DNA of 64,000 nucleotides from Pontederia crassipes. Lineage: Eukaryota > Streptophyta > Magnoliopsida > Commelinales > Pontederiaceae. The stretch lies in NCBI GenBank assembly GCA_030549335.1, contig CM060194.1:32260171-32324170 (forward strand). The letters run 5' to 3'. The position numbers and the translations under genes are program-made. Below the pieces are notes generated by a model. That model worked only from the letters and a program-made list of their open reading frames with translations, was not told where the DNA came from and did not search any database. Below, one piece after another: positions 1 to 12,949 of the stretch (within the stretch, counting starts at the first letter, position 1; every line of letters begins with the position of its first letter).

Positions 1-2519
1 CTGAAATTTAAAAATAATAAAGCCTATGAGAGGAAGAATAGTCCATTTGAATCACTCACCTATAAAAAGTTTTGTTACCCAGTTATATTCATATAAAGTT
101 AAAACAATAATTTACTATGCTAGTTCCATACAATCAAACTATTTATACTTCAAAATTATTTGGAATTGCAAAATAAAAAATATATTTCTTCTCTTTTTGT
201 CTTGGCATTCTCTATAAAATTGAGATATTAATTTTCTTTCATTGGTTAATCCATCACGATGTCATATCATAGATTAAGAAATAATTCCATGACATGACTT
301 AATAGTTAGAACAAAAAGAAGGGTTGAATTAAAAAAAAATATATAACTCTTATGATGAAAAAATAAATTAAATAATTAAATACAATTAATTCTTTACTTA
401 ATTGGCTCATCTTTCTCTTTCTCGTCTTTTAAGAGTTTTACATCATAAAGAAAAGAAATATTTAATGTAAATTCTTTTAGACGTGCCATGCTAAATATCT
501 TGAATTTAGCATTATTAAGATTAAAATAAAATTTTGAAGGATTAGCTGAATGACTAATTGATTGTATTCACTTATGCATTCTCCTTTTATATATTTAACT
601 ATATGATTTAAATATATATATATTTTTTAAAAAAACTTTCACTATTACAAAGGACATCATTTTTAATATTAAAAATAGATTTTTCTTTCAAATTTGAAAC
701 TTTAATATCTAATTAGTTTCTAAAAAAATGATTTATCAATAAATTATCAAAATTACAATATTCCTTTAAATAATGTAAAACAAAAGAGGAAAACTTTCAA
801 TAATAATCATATATTAGACTTTTCAACAAAATACCGTTATGTACATTTTTTAGATGAAGTGACTCGTATAGAATAAACTTTCATTTCAATCAAATTTATA
901 ACTAATAATAAATATCTAACAATTCAAATCTAAGATTATTATTTTTGTCAAAATATAATCTATGTCACTATCAATCTTGATATTAGACATAATTAGAGAA
1001 AGAATATGGGAAGGCATAATTCAATGTAAGTGTGTGTCAAAACCAAATGTAAAAATGGGAATAAAGTGTTGGACTAATTACTTATGAATAAAAAAATTCT
1101 AAAAGAGAAAGTCATGTATCCTTACTCCAAAAACAATTTCATGCATACAAATAAATTCTATGTAGAAAATTAATTGGCTATGATTTGAGAGTCTATGCAG
1201 GAAATCCCATGTTTTAGATTATAATTAATCAAGTACTAAAGGAAATACTTTGTAGAGCCAAAAAATTTATTGAATATGATCACAAAAATTAGTCAGATTT
1301 AATTTTATTTTACTACATGACATATATATAAATATAATATAATTATTTTAAAATTTTTCAATATGTAAAAACCTGCATTAGTAAAAAAAATAAGGATCAG
1401 AAATATAATATGAATAAGATTTTTTAACGATAAAATCTAATATGAGTAGATAAAATCTAATATGAGCATAATATAATGAGATCTATACCTAAATAGTGGG
1501 GCAGGCTAACAATCTTCAAGAATGGAGTATGGAATCATGCACATGTAATCCTTATGATTTCTCTTATTATTTATAATGGAAAAAACAAAAGCCATTTGAT
1601 CAGATTTAGAAACTATTTTAGTAACTTGCTATATTTAGTTTCTTAATTTATTTTCCTTTTAATTTTTTTTATGATTCGATCTTAAATGACAGATTGCTTC
1701 TACTTATTGTTCAAAGTCAAATTTCATAAATATTATTTCCTTTTATTTTTTTAAAATAACTTATTAGTGTCTCCCTACATACTTCACCGAAAAAGGTGTT
1801 TTCTTATATAATGAAAAAAAACACAAATAAACTTAATAAAATATCATTAAATAATTATTTTTCTGATAATTAAATGCCTTGTTTATATTGGACGGTTATG
1901 GACATTTATTATCAACTATTCTAATAAAATTATATAATTATATAGTTACTCATATCTTGTAACTAAATCTGATAATTAATGATTAAATAATATTTATAAA
2001 TTATTATCCTATAATAAGCATGTAAATCATTAAAAAATTATTCATCTTATCAATCAAAATCTGAAATTCATAAAAGTTTTAGTGTCTCCTTATATAATCA
2101 AAATAAACAAAAATAGAAGTCATGTTAATAAAATATTATTAAACAATTAATTATTGATCGTTGAATATTATTTTTGTATATTGGATGGTTTGGATAATTA
2201 GTATCCACTGTTGTAATAATATTATATAATTATGTAGTTACTCATATATAGTAACCAACTTTGATAATTAATTATTAAAAAATAATTATAAACTAATATC
2301 TTATGAGCAAGTAAATTAGTATTTTAATTGATTACAAATATTAAGTAGTGGACATGTGGCACTTCACAAATGTGTCAAACTTCATTCTCTCCTTGAAAGT
2401 ACTCTCTCTTTAATATAATATAGATTATTGATTGATCCTGATCAAATTGTTATTATATCCGATTGATTGTCATCATATCTAATCATATCATTGATTGATA
2501 TATTGATATATTAATTTTT
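1..2519. other. AT-rich intergenic DNA, no gene seen
   Basis: This stretch is strongly AT-rich and has stops in every frame. Two paralogous-looking segments near 1790-2000 and 2085-2300 share phrases such as ATTATATAATTATRTAGTTACTCATAT, so an old local duplication or two copies of one AT-rich repeat is likely. I see no coding, RNA-gene or intact transposon signature. Confidence 0.5.
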
Positions 2520-3955
2520 CTGATTGGGTCATGTTTAACCTAAGTTAAGTTGTTAAAAATAGACATCTTAAGTAATTAAGATAAAAGTTGAAAATTATTG
2601 AGCCCACGTCTACTAATTGTCATTGGGGCTTAAATGATCTTTGGACTAATTGCATCTTCGGCATGATAAGACCTTCGAGCTAATTGTGCCTAGGTGTTTG
2701 ATTGGGCCTTCGGGCTAAATACGTCGTTGTGCTGATTGAGTCTTTAGGCTAACTACACTTTCGGGTTGATAGGACCTTTGGGCTGATTAGGCCTTTCGGG
2801 CTAATTACGTCTTACAGTTGATGAATAATTGAATTTAATTGGGCCTTTTGGGCTAATTATGCCTTACGATTGATGAATAATTGAATTTAAGTGGGTAAAT
2901 CGCATAAAAACTATGATTGTCCTTGATAAGGTCCTTTGTCACGAAATGGTGTGATGTCCCTAATAATAGAGAACTCTCATATTGTAACCCAATAGATTGA
3001 TTATAGCTCCAAAGCTTGAATTGATAATCGAATTGAATTTTTATTGAATTGCACCTTAGTGGCTAACGGACAAATGATTTCGTCTTAGTGATTAATAGAA
3101 TTTATTTTGTCCTTGTATCTGATGGATAATTAAATTGCATCTTTATTGTTGCTGGATAATAAATTGCGGTCTTTGTGTCTAATAGATGAATTGATAAATT
3201 ATTAATATAATTGAATTTGATAATTGTTATTGGGCCTTCACTGATCTTTGGTCAATGGATAATTGATCGATTGATAATTATTTAATTGAATAGTTCATTG
3301 TTGAATTGTGACATTCACTGACTTATTGTCAATTGATGATTGATTAAATATAATAATTATTGAATTTATAATTGTTATTGAATCGAATTGTAATAGAATC
3401 GATATTGAATTGAATGGATATTTGCTATCAGTAATTGATGATATATATAATTATTATGATTGATCAATTAATTATTATTCATTATTCATTGATAATTTTT
3501 TTTATTAATAGATAATTATTTATAGATAATTAATCATTGATTATCTATAGATAATTATTTATAGACATAATTGACAATTAATTGCAGCCTGTATGGTTGA
3601 TATTAGAAGTGTATTGAATTAATTAATTCCAATCAATTGATATTGCTTATGGATAATGCATATTGATAATTGAAATTACATTAACATGATAGTATTGATA
3701 TTGCTTATCATCATGCTTATGTTATCGACATTGTTCATATTATTTATTATTATGGGTGACCCTACATTTTGAGTTTTTCTCACTGGATTTCGCTCCTATA
3801 CTTGGATCCGTATAGGTGATTGTGATGATGATGGTGAGATAGTTGATGGCTTCTTTGACAGGTGATATTCACATTAAATATGAACATGGAGATGGTCTCC
3901 TATTTGATAGTTGTTTGTAATAATAAGAGTTAATTGTATTTAAGTCTTCCGTTTA
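2520..3955. repeat. Degenerate internally repetitive DNA, possible decayed LTR
   Basis: Between about 2620 and 2860 the phrase GGGCCTTYGGGCTAATTA recurs in diverged form at least six times, spaced roughly 30-60 bases apart. It is followed by repeated TTGATGAATAATTGAATTTAA and many TTGATAATTG-type phrases to about 3600. The later part (3750-3955) is more complex and less AT-rich. The mix resembles a decayed retroelement LTR or untranslated internal region, but I found no paired LTR, primer-binding site or protein domain, so the identity is open. Confidence 0.3.
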
Positions 3956-4119
3956 TGTAATGACTTGTCAAAGTCAAAGAAAGAATGACATCGTCGATGT
4001 AGTCTTCTGGGTAGTCAGAAAAAATATTTCGAAACATTACATAACTATAGTAATTCTTATTATAAATTTAGTTTTATTTGAAACACTTAATATTGGAAAT
4101 CACTCTTTTTTAATATATT

Positions 4120-4975
4120 GGAACAATGTTCTTAAAATCAAACTGATTGGTTCAACCGTGAACCGGTGGCTGGTCCGATTCAGTTCAACACTAAAACTGA
4201 AATCAGCTTTGAACTGGTGAATAACTAGTCGAATTGGAAAAATTAGAACCGGAGAACTGGCTAAAAAAATCGGTTCAACCTCAAAACTTAATAAATTCAG
4301 AAAAATGATATGGAAATAAAACCAACAAAAGATAAGATAAAATAAAAAAGAAAGGAAAATTGTTTGGCCGATTTAACCATACATAAATAAAGTTTCACCT
4401 TTAAATCGGCCGAAAAATTTGCTTACCCTTTTAACCATATCTATTTCAAAATTTATGGCAAGAATTATGGGGAAAGAGATTTTAATGGAAATAGATATGG
4501 CAAGATTTATGGGTAAAAAGATTTTAATGAAATAAAAAGGAAATTGTTAAAAATATAAAGAGAATATGAGTAATTTATGGTAGAAAGATTTAATATTTTA
4601 TCAAATACAATATGAAAAATGACAGGATATTAGCTAATGCAAATTTAAAAATGATTAAAGATAAAGAGATCAAAATTAAAGGACTCAATAAAATTAATAT
4701 TAATATTTCAATATCAATCGTTTTAGAGTCAATCTTTTATGAATATTAATTCTTAAATAATATCTTTATGTTGTTATATTATTATTACTAGGTTATTATT
4801 ATAATTTTATAAATTATATAATATTAATTCATGTTATAATTTAATTTTTAATAAATAATATTATTTTAATAAAATTTGATTCAACCTTATCAAATCTGAT
4901 TCGATCGACTAATCGCGATCCAATTGACAATCTGCTTCGATATCCTGTCTACAAAAATATTGTATTGGAATCAAG
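4120..4975. repeat. Possible MITE-like repeat with AACCGG-rich ends
   Basis: The left part (4130-4280) carries several phrases of the type GGTTCAACC and GAACCGG. The right part (4870-4970) carries related TTCAACC, GATTCGATCGACTAATCG phrases, with an AT-rich centre between. Similar GGTTCGACC/GGACCGG phrases occur near 15100-15280 and 34650-34720, which suggests a dispersed family. No clean terminal inverted repeat or target duplication could be fixed, so the limits are approximate. Confidence 0.3.
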
Positions 4976-7146
4976 TGTAACTTCTTGTCCGATTTTGAGT
5001 TGTCAAACGGATGAGATCTTGAGTCTTGACTGCTTTCCCATCAGGGATCCTCAAGTGGTGCATGATCTTTATGTTTATTCTAGTTTGGTCTGTGAGATAG
5101 GGGCTGATAAATGGTTTCCCATTTGATCAAAATAAATGTTTTTTTTTTACAAATTTATAGTTACACATATAAGTTGTGCGAACAAAGTTTTATATTTCTT
5201 ATTGAAAAAAAAATTCTTCCAGACGCGAAACCAAGGAAAGGTGAACTTTCAAATTGTGAATTATGTGAATAATTATTAACATAGTATGAATTAAATCGTT
5301 AGCATAATTTTTTTTAAAATCGAGGACTAATTATAGAAAAAAAGTTTTATTCATTTTGATAAAATCGAGCACAAAAAAATTAACTTGGGTTAATTGAGGA
5401 AACCCGATCAATGTCAGAAAAAACAATGTGCGAACACAACCTAAGTTTAAATTTTCACAAACATATTGAGTCTACATATCTTTTGCCCTCCTAATTCTTA
5501 TTTGACACGATTCACTTTCCTAACCAAACAAAATAAAAATATAAAAAAAAAGACATTAAATTCTTGCTCGCTATCCCTCAAATAGTAGTAGTTGAACCAA
5601 TCAACCATAAAAATTATCAGATAATTATTCTTTCTAATGAATTAATCACTTTTTTTTGTCAGTTTTCGATATTTGAAAAGTGACGTCGATGACTTAACTC
5701 GTACAACACTATAAATCACACTGTTCACATATTGAATATCGGCTACCATCGAATTCAATTAATTCAATTAAGGTCATCCCGTGTTGCGTACCTGATTATT
5801 ATAAATAAAACTTCTAATAAAAATATTATGCATTTAAAAATTTGAACTCAAAATTTTATTTAAAAGATGAGAAACAATTCTAAATTAAATCACTTTTTTA
5901 TTTTCGAGAAGCTCATCCTTCCATGTTGTGCAGACGGTGACGTGCCCAATCAATTATGACTCGCCACTTGCTCAATTGCACAACGGGCACCCCAACAATA
6001 ATATATACAAATAATCGACTAAAAGTTGTTTCAAGTAATAGTAGCACTAGATTCAATTCATGAAGCTATTATTTTTATAGGAAGATTACACATTTATCCG
6101 ACTTTTATCCAGATTTTAAATAAATTAGGTGCTGATAATTCTAAACAGTCAAAATATCTGACGCACCAAAAAAACTATGCACAGTCACCATGTGGATATA
6201 TGCAATCTCACAAAGTTGTCGGTGTACCTTGGGCTTGAATTTGTTTTGTAAGAACATATAATAATAATAATTATTATTATTATATTATAAGTCTATTTCA
6301 ACTATCATCTTTTATATTTTAATATTACTTTTTGCATGATCACTTCTTTTCTGTATAATATGAAAATGACATCATAATAATATTACAATTCAAATTACTT
6401 TTTATTTGAACCTCTAAAGAATTTATAGAGACACTTAAAAATTTTATATCAATTGAGATTTTGAATTAATTCCTTAAAATCAGGACACATATCTCATGTT
6501 AAAAAAATAAATTAATTTCTTAAGATGTGAAAGTGTGTTTTCCTTCGGAGTGTTATGTGATCTAGACGACTTTACAATTGGAGTAAAATTTTAAGGCATT
6601 ATTAATAAATATTTTTACATGCTATTCCCAAAGAAAAATACTGATATTAATATAAGTGACAATAAAAAACTAATGCACTCGTGTCCAAAAGATTTTAAAT
6701 TCAGCTTTTATTTATTTTATTGTCTTTGTGCTAAGCTGCATCCGAAATATTTTAAGATTTAAAAACCTACGAGCTAGTGCCAAATTATTAGAACCATTTC
6801 ACTAATATAAACTTATGGTCAACATAGATCATGTGCCATGACACGCTAACAGGAGCGACCTTATGTTTGATATAAATGTAAGCAGAAGGTTTTCTTTTTT
6901 TTTTTTTTTGGAATCTTGACTTTAAAGACTACCGATGTGGAATGGATTCTAGTGAATGTTAGGAGGTAGCGTGCATTTGTCGCGAACTCCCTGTTGCCAA
7001 TTAATGCCGATGACAGGGTATAATGTTATTTGAATTTTATTATTTAAAATAATGAAAAAAAAATGAGAAAAAAAATAATGAAATGTGATGAAAGCGCAAA
7101 GTTTGGATCGTTAGCAATTAGGGTTAAGATTTGAGTAATTAGAAGT
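4976..7146. other. AT-rich intergenic DNA, no gene seen
   Basis: No domain, RNA gene or intact element is visible. A short ATAATAATAATTATTATTATTAT palindrome lies near 6260-6285. The stretch runs up to the TAGCT target duplication of the copia element. Confidence 0.5.
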
Positions 7147-7151
7147 TAGCT

Positions 7152-7505
7152 TATTAATAATGCATTGAATTTGAATCCAGTTGGTCTCCTACATAATCAG
7201 GCGCTTCAGCAAAATTTTTCTATGGGGGTCTCACTGATTTAGGGGTATTCTGTTTGTGATTCGGATTTAATTTATTTTCTTATCACGAGATATGTGTCCT
7301 ATTTTTAGGAGATTTATTTAGAGTCCCAGTCCGTATGTAATTCATATCATCTATTAAAGAGAGTGCTTATATAAACTCCCTAGGGGTCTAGACAGAGACT
7401 CATTCTTGTAATCATCGTTATTCCATAACAAAGAGCCGTCGCTGTTTTTTTCTCTTCGCGTTCTTCTGTATTTCGTGCGATCCTTCTCTCCTCCTTTTCG
7501 TAACA
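7152..7505 (+). repeat. 5' LTR of the copia element
   Basis: 354 bp, matching 11531-11884 along its length. A TATA-like TATATAAACTCCC lies near 7370-7382, where an LTR promoter is expected. The LTR ends with ACA as usual, but it begins with TATTAATAATG where the 3' copy has TGTTAATAATG, so the conserved TG end has become TA. Confidence 0.93.
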
Positions 7506-7508
7506 AAC

Positions 7509-7520
7509 TGGTATCAGACC
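7509..7520 (+). other. Primer-binding site (initiator Met tRNA)
   Basis: TGGTATCAGACC lies three bases after the 5' LTR. It matches the usual plant copia primer site TGGTATCAGAGC, complementary to the 3' end of initiator methionine tRNA, except near its 3' end. Confidence 0.85.
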
Positions 7521-7532
7521 CTTAGGGTTTGT

Positions 7533-8396
7533 TTGCAATTCTTGATCAGCAGGGAGATGACGTCGCACAACGTGAGCATGGAGAAGTTCAACGGCAGGAA
7601 CAGTTTCGGATTGTGGCAGATCAAGATGCGAGCGCTTCTGAAACAACAAGGAGTCTGGGCGTCGCTCTCAAACGTGTCGAAGAACAAACCGAAGGAGGAA
7701 GACTCGAAGAGCAAAGAAAAGGAGATCGACCTCGCAACTTTGGTGGCACAGGAGGAGAAGGCGCACTCGATGATTCTATTATGTCTGACGGATGAGGTGA
7801 TAATCGAGGTCGCAAATGAAGAAAAGATGGCCGGTCTATGGTTGAGACTCGAGAGTCTGTATATGACGAATTCTCTCACCAACAAGTTGCTATTGAAACA
7901 ACGACTGTTCTCTCTCCGCATGCAAGAAGGTACCCCTATGAAGGAACATCTTGATCAGTTAAATTCTTTATTGATAGAACTTAGAAATATCAATGTTAAG
8001 ATCGAGGATGAAGATGCTGCCCTAATTCTGTTAGTTTTGCTTCCTTCATCATATGAGAATTTTGTTCAGTCTATGATTATCGAAAAGGAAACTATAAGTC
8101 TGGAAGAAGTAAGATCGAGTCTCCATACTTGTGAACTTCGACATAGGGCATCTGAAAATTTTGCAGAGACTCAGGCCGCGGATTTGATATCGACCGCAGA
8201 GAAGGGACAGTCCTCGAATTCAAAGAAATCCAAGTCGAAGAAGAAGAAAATCACTGCGAAAGACATCTGTAATTACTGCAAGGAACCAGGTCATTGGAAG
8301 AATGATTGTCCGAAGAAGAAGAAGGCCTCCGTCGCTGCGGTGGCACAGGAAATTGGAAATTTCGAAGATGATTTGGTTCTGGCTGCTTCTGATTAA
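7533..8396 (+). CDS. Copia gag (nucleocapsid) protein
   Basis: A 287-residue open frame directly after the primer site. The N-terminal part (KFNGRNSFGLWQIKMRALL) is the typical start of copia gag proteins of the UBN2/DUF4219 type. The middle is the helical gag domain. A lysine-rich linker leads to a CX2CX4HX4C zinc knuckle (CNYCKEPGHWKNDC, residues about 246-259), which in this family binds the element's RNA. The frame ends just before the protease. The true start may be the inner Met of MTSHNVSMEKFNG rather than the first Met. Gag is the only intact frame of the element. Confidence 0.9.
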   Translation: MQFLISREMTSHNVSMEKFNGRNSFGLWQIKMRALLKQQGVWASLSNVSKNKPKEEDSKSKEKEIDLATLVAQEEKAHSMILLCLTDEVIIEVANEEKMAGLWLRLESLYMTNSLTNKLLLKQRLFSLRMQEGTPMKEHLDQLNSLLIELRNINVKIEDEDAALILLVLLPSSYENFVQSMIIEKETISLEEVRSSLHTCELRHRASENFAETQAADLISTAEKGQSSNSKKSKSKKKKITAKDICNYCKEPGHWKNDCPKKKKASVAAVAQEIGNFEDDLVLAASD

Positions 8397-11300
8397 GGAT
8401 GTCTGGCAGATAGTTGAGTTTTGAATTCAGGGTGACTCCGAATAAAGAGTGGTTCTCAACTTATTAGAAGATTGATGGTGGAAACATCATTATGGGCAAC
8501 GATGCATCCTGTCAGATAGTTGAGATCGGTTCTGCGCAGATCAGGACTCATGACAATCTTGTGAGGACGCTGACAGATGTCCGCCATGTTTCGCAACTAA
8601 AGAAAAATTTGATATCACTTGAAGTCCTCGACTCTAAGGGGTGTCAGATCAATACTGTTGGAGGCATCCTCACGGTCATAAAAGGTGATGCTACGGTTCT
8701 GAAGGGAGTCAGACAGAAGTCTTTGTATATATTACAAGCAAGACAGTCTCTGACGTTGCTGCAGTGGCTAGTTCATCCGAATCAGATAGGTCCAAGCTTT
8801 GGCACATGCGGCTTGGACATATGAGTCAGAATGGGATGAATATCCTCAACAAACGAGATCTTCTAGGAGACAAGAAGATATCTGAAATCAACTTCTGCAA
8901 GCACTGCGTATTCGACAAATAGTGAAGGTCTCAGTTTGGCAAGACAGTGCACAGGACGAAGGCGACACTTGACTACATCCACGCCGATTGTTGGGGTCCC
9001 TCTCGTGTTTCATCATTAGGAGGTGCGATGTACTTCCTATCTGTGATTGATGATTACTCGAGGATGACTTTGGTATTCATGATGAAACACAAGAGTGAGT
9101 CCTTCAAGGCCTTCAAGCAGTGGAATGTTCTGGTGGAAAATCAGACGTCGAAGAAAGTGAAGCGTCTTCGCACTGACAATGGTTTGGAATTATGTTCTGC
9201 TGAATTCGACCAGTTCTACAAAGATGAAGGCATTGCCAGACATCGCACAGTCAGGTCCACAACAAAATGGAGTTGCAGAACGAATGAACAGGATACTTCT
9301 GGAGAGGGCAAGGTGCATGCTCTCTAACGCTGGCCTGAATAGAACATTTTGGGCTGAAGCTGTTAACACAGTTTGCTACTTGGTGAATCGAAGTCTGGCG
9401 ACTGCGATTGATCTCAAGACTCAACCTGAGATATGGTCAAGAAATCCTACTGATTATACTTGTCTGAAAGTTTTTGTTGTCCAGCATACTATCACGTCAG
9501 TGAAGGAAAGTTGGAGCCAAGGGCCAAAGAATGGGTGTTCATGAGATATGGTGCAGGAGTGAAGGACTACAGAATCTGGTCTCCTTCAGAACACAAAGTC
9601 ATCCATAGAAGAAGCGTGACCTTTGATGAAGCATCAATGCTTCAGTTGAAGGTGGAGGCTGAAGAGAGTGTCAGTAAACAGGTGGAGGTTGAAATCACTC
9701 CAACTGAGGATGATGCTCAAGGATCACATCAAGAAGCAGAACCAGAAGGTGAAGAATCTGATGAGCAACCTGAAGAGGAGTCAATTGTTGCTAGGCGTCC
9801 TCGTAGAGAAGTGGGTCCTCCTAAAATATATGGTTTCGAGGGCATGATTGCTTATGCACTACAGGTAGCTGAAGGGTGGAGTCCCTAGAGTCGTCCTCTT
9901 ATAGGGATGCAATCACATGTGTCGAATCTGAACAGTGGATCGCTGCTATGGGTGAGGAGATGGAATCTCTTCACAAAAATCAGACGTGGAAGCTGATCAA
10001 GCTGCCTAAAGGCAGAAATATTGTTGACTGTAAGTGGATCTTCAAGAAGAAAGTTAGAATTCCAAGAGTTGAAGGCACAATATACAAAGCACGACTGGTT
10101 GCTAAAGGTTATAGTCAGAAAGAAGGTGTGGACTACAATGAGATATTCTCACCTGTTGTCAAACATACTTCTATCAGGGTGCTACTTGCTCTTGTAGCAC
10201 ATCAGAATTTAGAGCTCGAGCAACTAGATGTGAAGACTACTTTCCTCCATGGAGAACTTGAAGAAGACATTCTTATGAGCCAATCAGAGGAATTTCCCGT
10301 TCCAGGAAAGGAGAATCAAGTTTGCAGTCTGAAGAAATCTCTGTATGACTTGAAGCAGTCTCCCAGACAATGATACAAGAGGTTCGACAGCTTCATGATC
10401 AATAAGGGATTCAGTCGAAGTCTCTATGATTGCTGTGTATACCATAAGAAGGTGAAGGATGGTTCCACCATCTATCTTCTCTTGTATGTCGATGATATGC
10501 TTATTGCTGCTAGAGACATGACAGACATTCAGAATCTGAAGAAGCTCCTCAGTGCAGAATTCGATATGAAGGATCTTGGTGCAACACAAAAGATTCTGGG
10601 GATGAAAATTCTAAGGGATCGCACACAGGGTAAACTCTTCTTATCTCAGAAAAGTTATATTGAGAATATTTTATCCAGATTTGGAATGTCAGAAGTGAAA
10701 CCTTTGAATACCCCATTAGCTGCAAATGTTCATCTTTCTGTTGCCTTCGTACCAAAATCAGAAGCAGAGAAGGAGTACATGTCTCGAGTTTCATATTCTA
10801 GTGCAGTTAGAAGTCTGATGTATGCCATGATTTGCACAAGACCAGACATAGCTCATGCAATCAGTGTTGTCAGCAGGTTCATGAGCGATCCAGGAAAAGA
10901 GCACTGGCAAGCAGTGAAGCGAATTTTTCGGTATCTGAGAGGAACATCTGATATTGGCATCATCTACAGAAGTGACAAAGAGTGTTTGATTGCAGGGTAC
11001 TCGGATTCAAACTATGCTGGATATGTTGATGGAAGACGATCTATGACAGGCTATGTCTTCACTTTGGATAATTCGATTATTAGTTGGAAGGCCACACTTC
11101 AGCCATCAGTTACATTGTCCACCGCAGAGGTTGAATACATGGCACTGATAGAAGCTGCCAAGGAAGGCATCTGGTTAAAAGGCTTGATTGAAGATCTCAG
11201 ATTACATCAGGAGCAGGCTATAGTGCACTGTGATAGTCTGAGTGCAATATGTTTAGCCAAGGATCAAGTACATTATGAAAGAACCAAACACATTGATATC

Positions 11301-11441
11301 AGGTATCACTTCATCCGCACAGATAAGAGGATTAATGTGAAGAAGATTGGCACTGAAGACAATCCAGCTGATATGTTCACCAAATCTGTTCCTCACGGCA
11401 AGTTCCAGTATTGCTTGGACTTACTTAACATCAATACTTGA
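8397..11441 (+). pseudogene. Copia pol remnant (protease, integrase, RT, RNase H)
   Basis: The aspartic protease region is degenerate: the DSG-type active site near 8415 is broken by TGA, but PNKEWFSTY is still legible just after. The segment 8492-8824 is the protease/pre-integrase part. Integrase starts near 8947 (DYIHADCWGPS), continues with LRTDNG, then shifts frame near 9240 before QQNGVAERMNR, so its catalytic residues are split between frames. Reverse transcriptase starts near 9876, is cut by TGA at 10371-10373, and resumes at 10395 with YVDDML, the polymerase active-site box. RNase H runs to 11441 and ends with the usual NPADMFTK signature. Several independent breaks make this a pseudogene. 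Confidence 0.92.
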
Positions 11442-11518
11442 TAATAGTCCCAAGGTGGGGCTGGCGGCGGTGTGGCATGGTATTGAAAATTTTTTGTGCT
11501 CTGAAGATGATTCAAGTC

Positions 11519-11530
11519 AAGGTGGAGATT
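11519..11530 (+). other. Polypurine tract of the copia element
   Basis: AAGGTGGAGATT lies immediately before the 3' LTR. It matches the AAGTGGGAGATT-type tract that primes plus-strand synthesis in plant copia elements. Confidence 0.8.
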
Positions 11531-11884
11531 TGTTAATAATGTCTTGAATCTTAATCCAGTTGGTCCCCTATATAATCAGGCGCTTCAGCAGAATTCCCTT
11601 ACGGGGGTCTCGCTGATTTAGGGGTATTCTATTTGTGATTCAGATTTGATTTATTTCTTTATCACGAGATAGGTGTCCTATTTTCAGGAGATTTATTTAG
11701 AGTCTCAGTCCGTTGTAATTCCTATCATCTGTTAAAGGGAGTGCCTATATAAACTCCCTAGGGGTCTAGACAGAGACTCATTCTTGTAATCATCGTTATT
11801 CCATAACAAAGAGCTGTCGTCATTTTTTTCCTCTTCGCGTTCTTCTGTATTTCGTGCGATCCTTCTCTCCCCCTTTTCGTAACA
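11531..11884 (+). repeat. 3' LTR of the copia element
   Basis: 354 bp with canonical TG...CA ends, followed by the TAGCT target duplication. It matches the 5' LTR at about 91% by eye, with the same TATATAAACTCCC promoter-like box. Confidence 0.95.
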
Positions 11885-11889
11885 TAGCT

Positions 11890-12949
11890 TTTATATGGAC
11901 CTTTATATATAAATATTAGAGTTTTATCATTATGTACACTCTTTTGTTCCTAGTAAATTTCTTCTGACGGTGATCTTCTTTGTCCGTAAATATTTTTTTC
12001 TTATTCACATTGATCGTTAAATCATTGTACTCATCTTCTTTTCTATTTCTCTAATTCATTGCTTTAATTATTCATCGATTCTCGGTGTTCTATTCTCAAC
12101 ATATCTTTTTTTTTAAAAAAATCAGTGTTCTAATTTTCATTTATAGTTAAATGATTATTCAATTAGTAACTTAATTCAATGGTCATCGTGGTATGTGATA
12201 TTTTGATTTCCCAATTAAATATATCTACATGATAAATATATTAAAAATTAGTACAAAATAATAAAATAGTATAAAACTTAAAAAATTTAAAAAAGACCCC
12301 TCACTCCATTACAAGAAAGGAAAGAGAGGGAGTATCGGTTCGCTCCTACGATGAGGTTGACGACTTCCTCCTCTTCATGTTTCGGCCTGTGCCTCTCCGT
12401 CACCATGCGCCTCTCAAGTGACTTCTATCGCCGCTTCACCATCCTCCTTGCACCCCGCTCCATCTTCTTCCATCTTCCTTGAAAACGCCATCTTGTTCCT
12501 TCTCTATTGTTGTAGCCCATTCTATTTAAAATAGGCCCATCTCTGCTGAGCCCACAACACGATCATAGATGCAGACTTTGAAGAATCCATCAGCAAAAAA
12601 TTATAAAATTCATTTCACTCGCTAGAAAATATTTTTCCCCTTTATTTAACTTTTCGCCAAGTAGTAAGGATGTTCTTTTGAGTTAGAGTTAGGTTTTTCT
12701 TTCCTTACTCTTAATCTTCATTTGCAAGTGATACAAATCCATATTATGGTAGATCTAATTTTGAATTATTGATCTTGAGTAAATTAGTTGCTTATTAACT
12801 TCTTAGAAATCTTTAAGGCCTTCTTCTAGAATCCTTCTGTAGCAACAAGTTGAGCTCATCTTCAAGATTTTTCATGCACAAAATAAGTCTCCTGACTTAG
12901 ATCGGATTCTCCTCTCTTTATCAGCTCTTAATTATTTTATTTTGTATAA
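11890..12949. other. Intergenic DNA, no gene seen
   Basis: AT-rich except for a C/T-rich patch at 12296-12540 that reads like a decayed gene end or untranslated region. No domain could be recognised in either strand. Confidence 0.45.

Larger units (their letters stand above)
7147..11889 (+). mobile_element. Ty1/copia LTR retrotransposon, complete but inactivated
   Basis: The element is bounded by two LTRs of equal length (7152-7505 and 11531-11884) and by a 5 bp target duplication TAGCT (7147-7151 and 11885-11889). Inside, in order, are a primer-binding site, gag, protease, integrase, reverse transcriptase and RNase H, then a purine-rich tract. This is the copia order, with integrase before reverse transcriptase. 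The gag zinc knuckle and the purine tract just before the 3' LTR resemble the Tork/Tnt1 group. The LTRs differ at roughly 30 positions by eye (about 91% identity), so the insertion is old. Protease, integrase and reverse transcriptase are broken by stops and frameshifts, so it cannot move on its own. Confidence 0.95.

Noticed and set aside
7380..7921. - strand frames opposite the copia LTR and gag
   Set aside because: They are antisense shadows of gag and LTR sequence, which are identified by motifs on the + strand.
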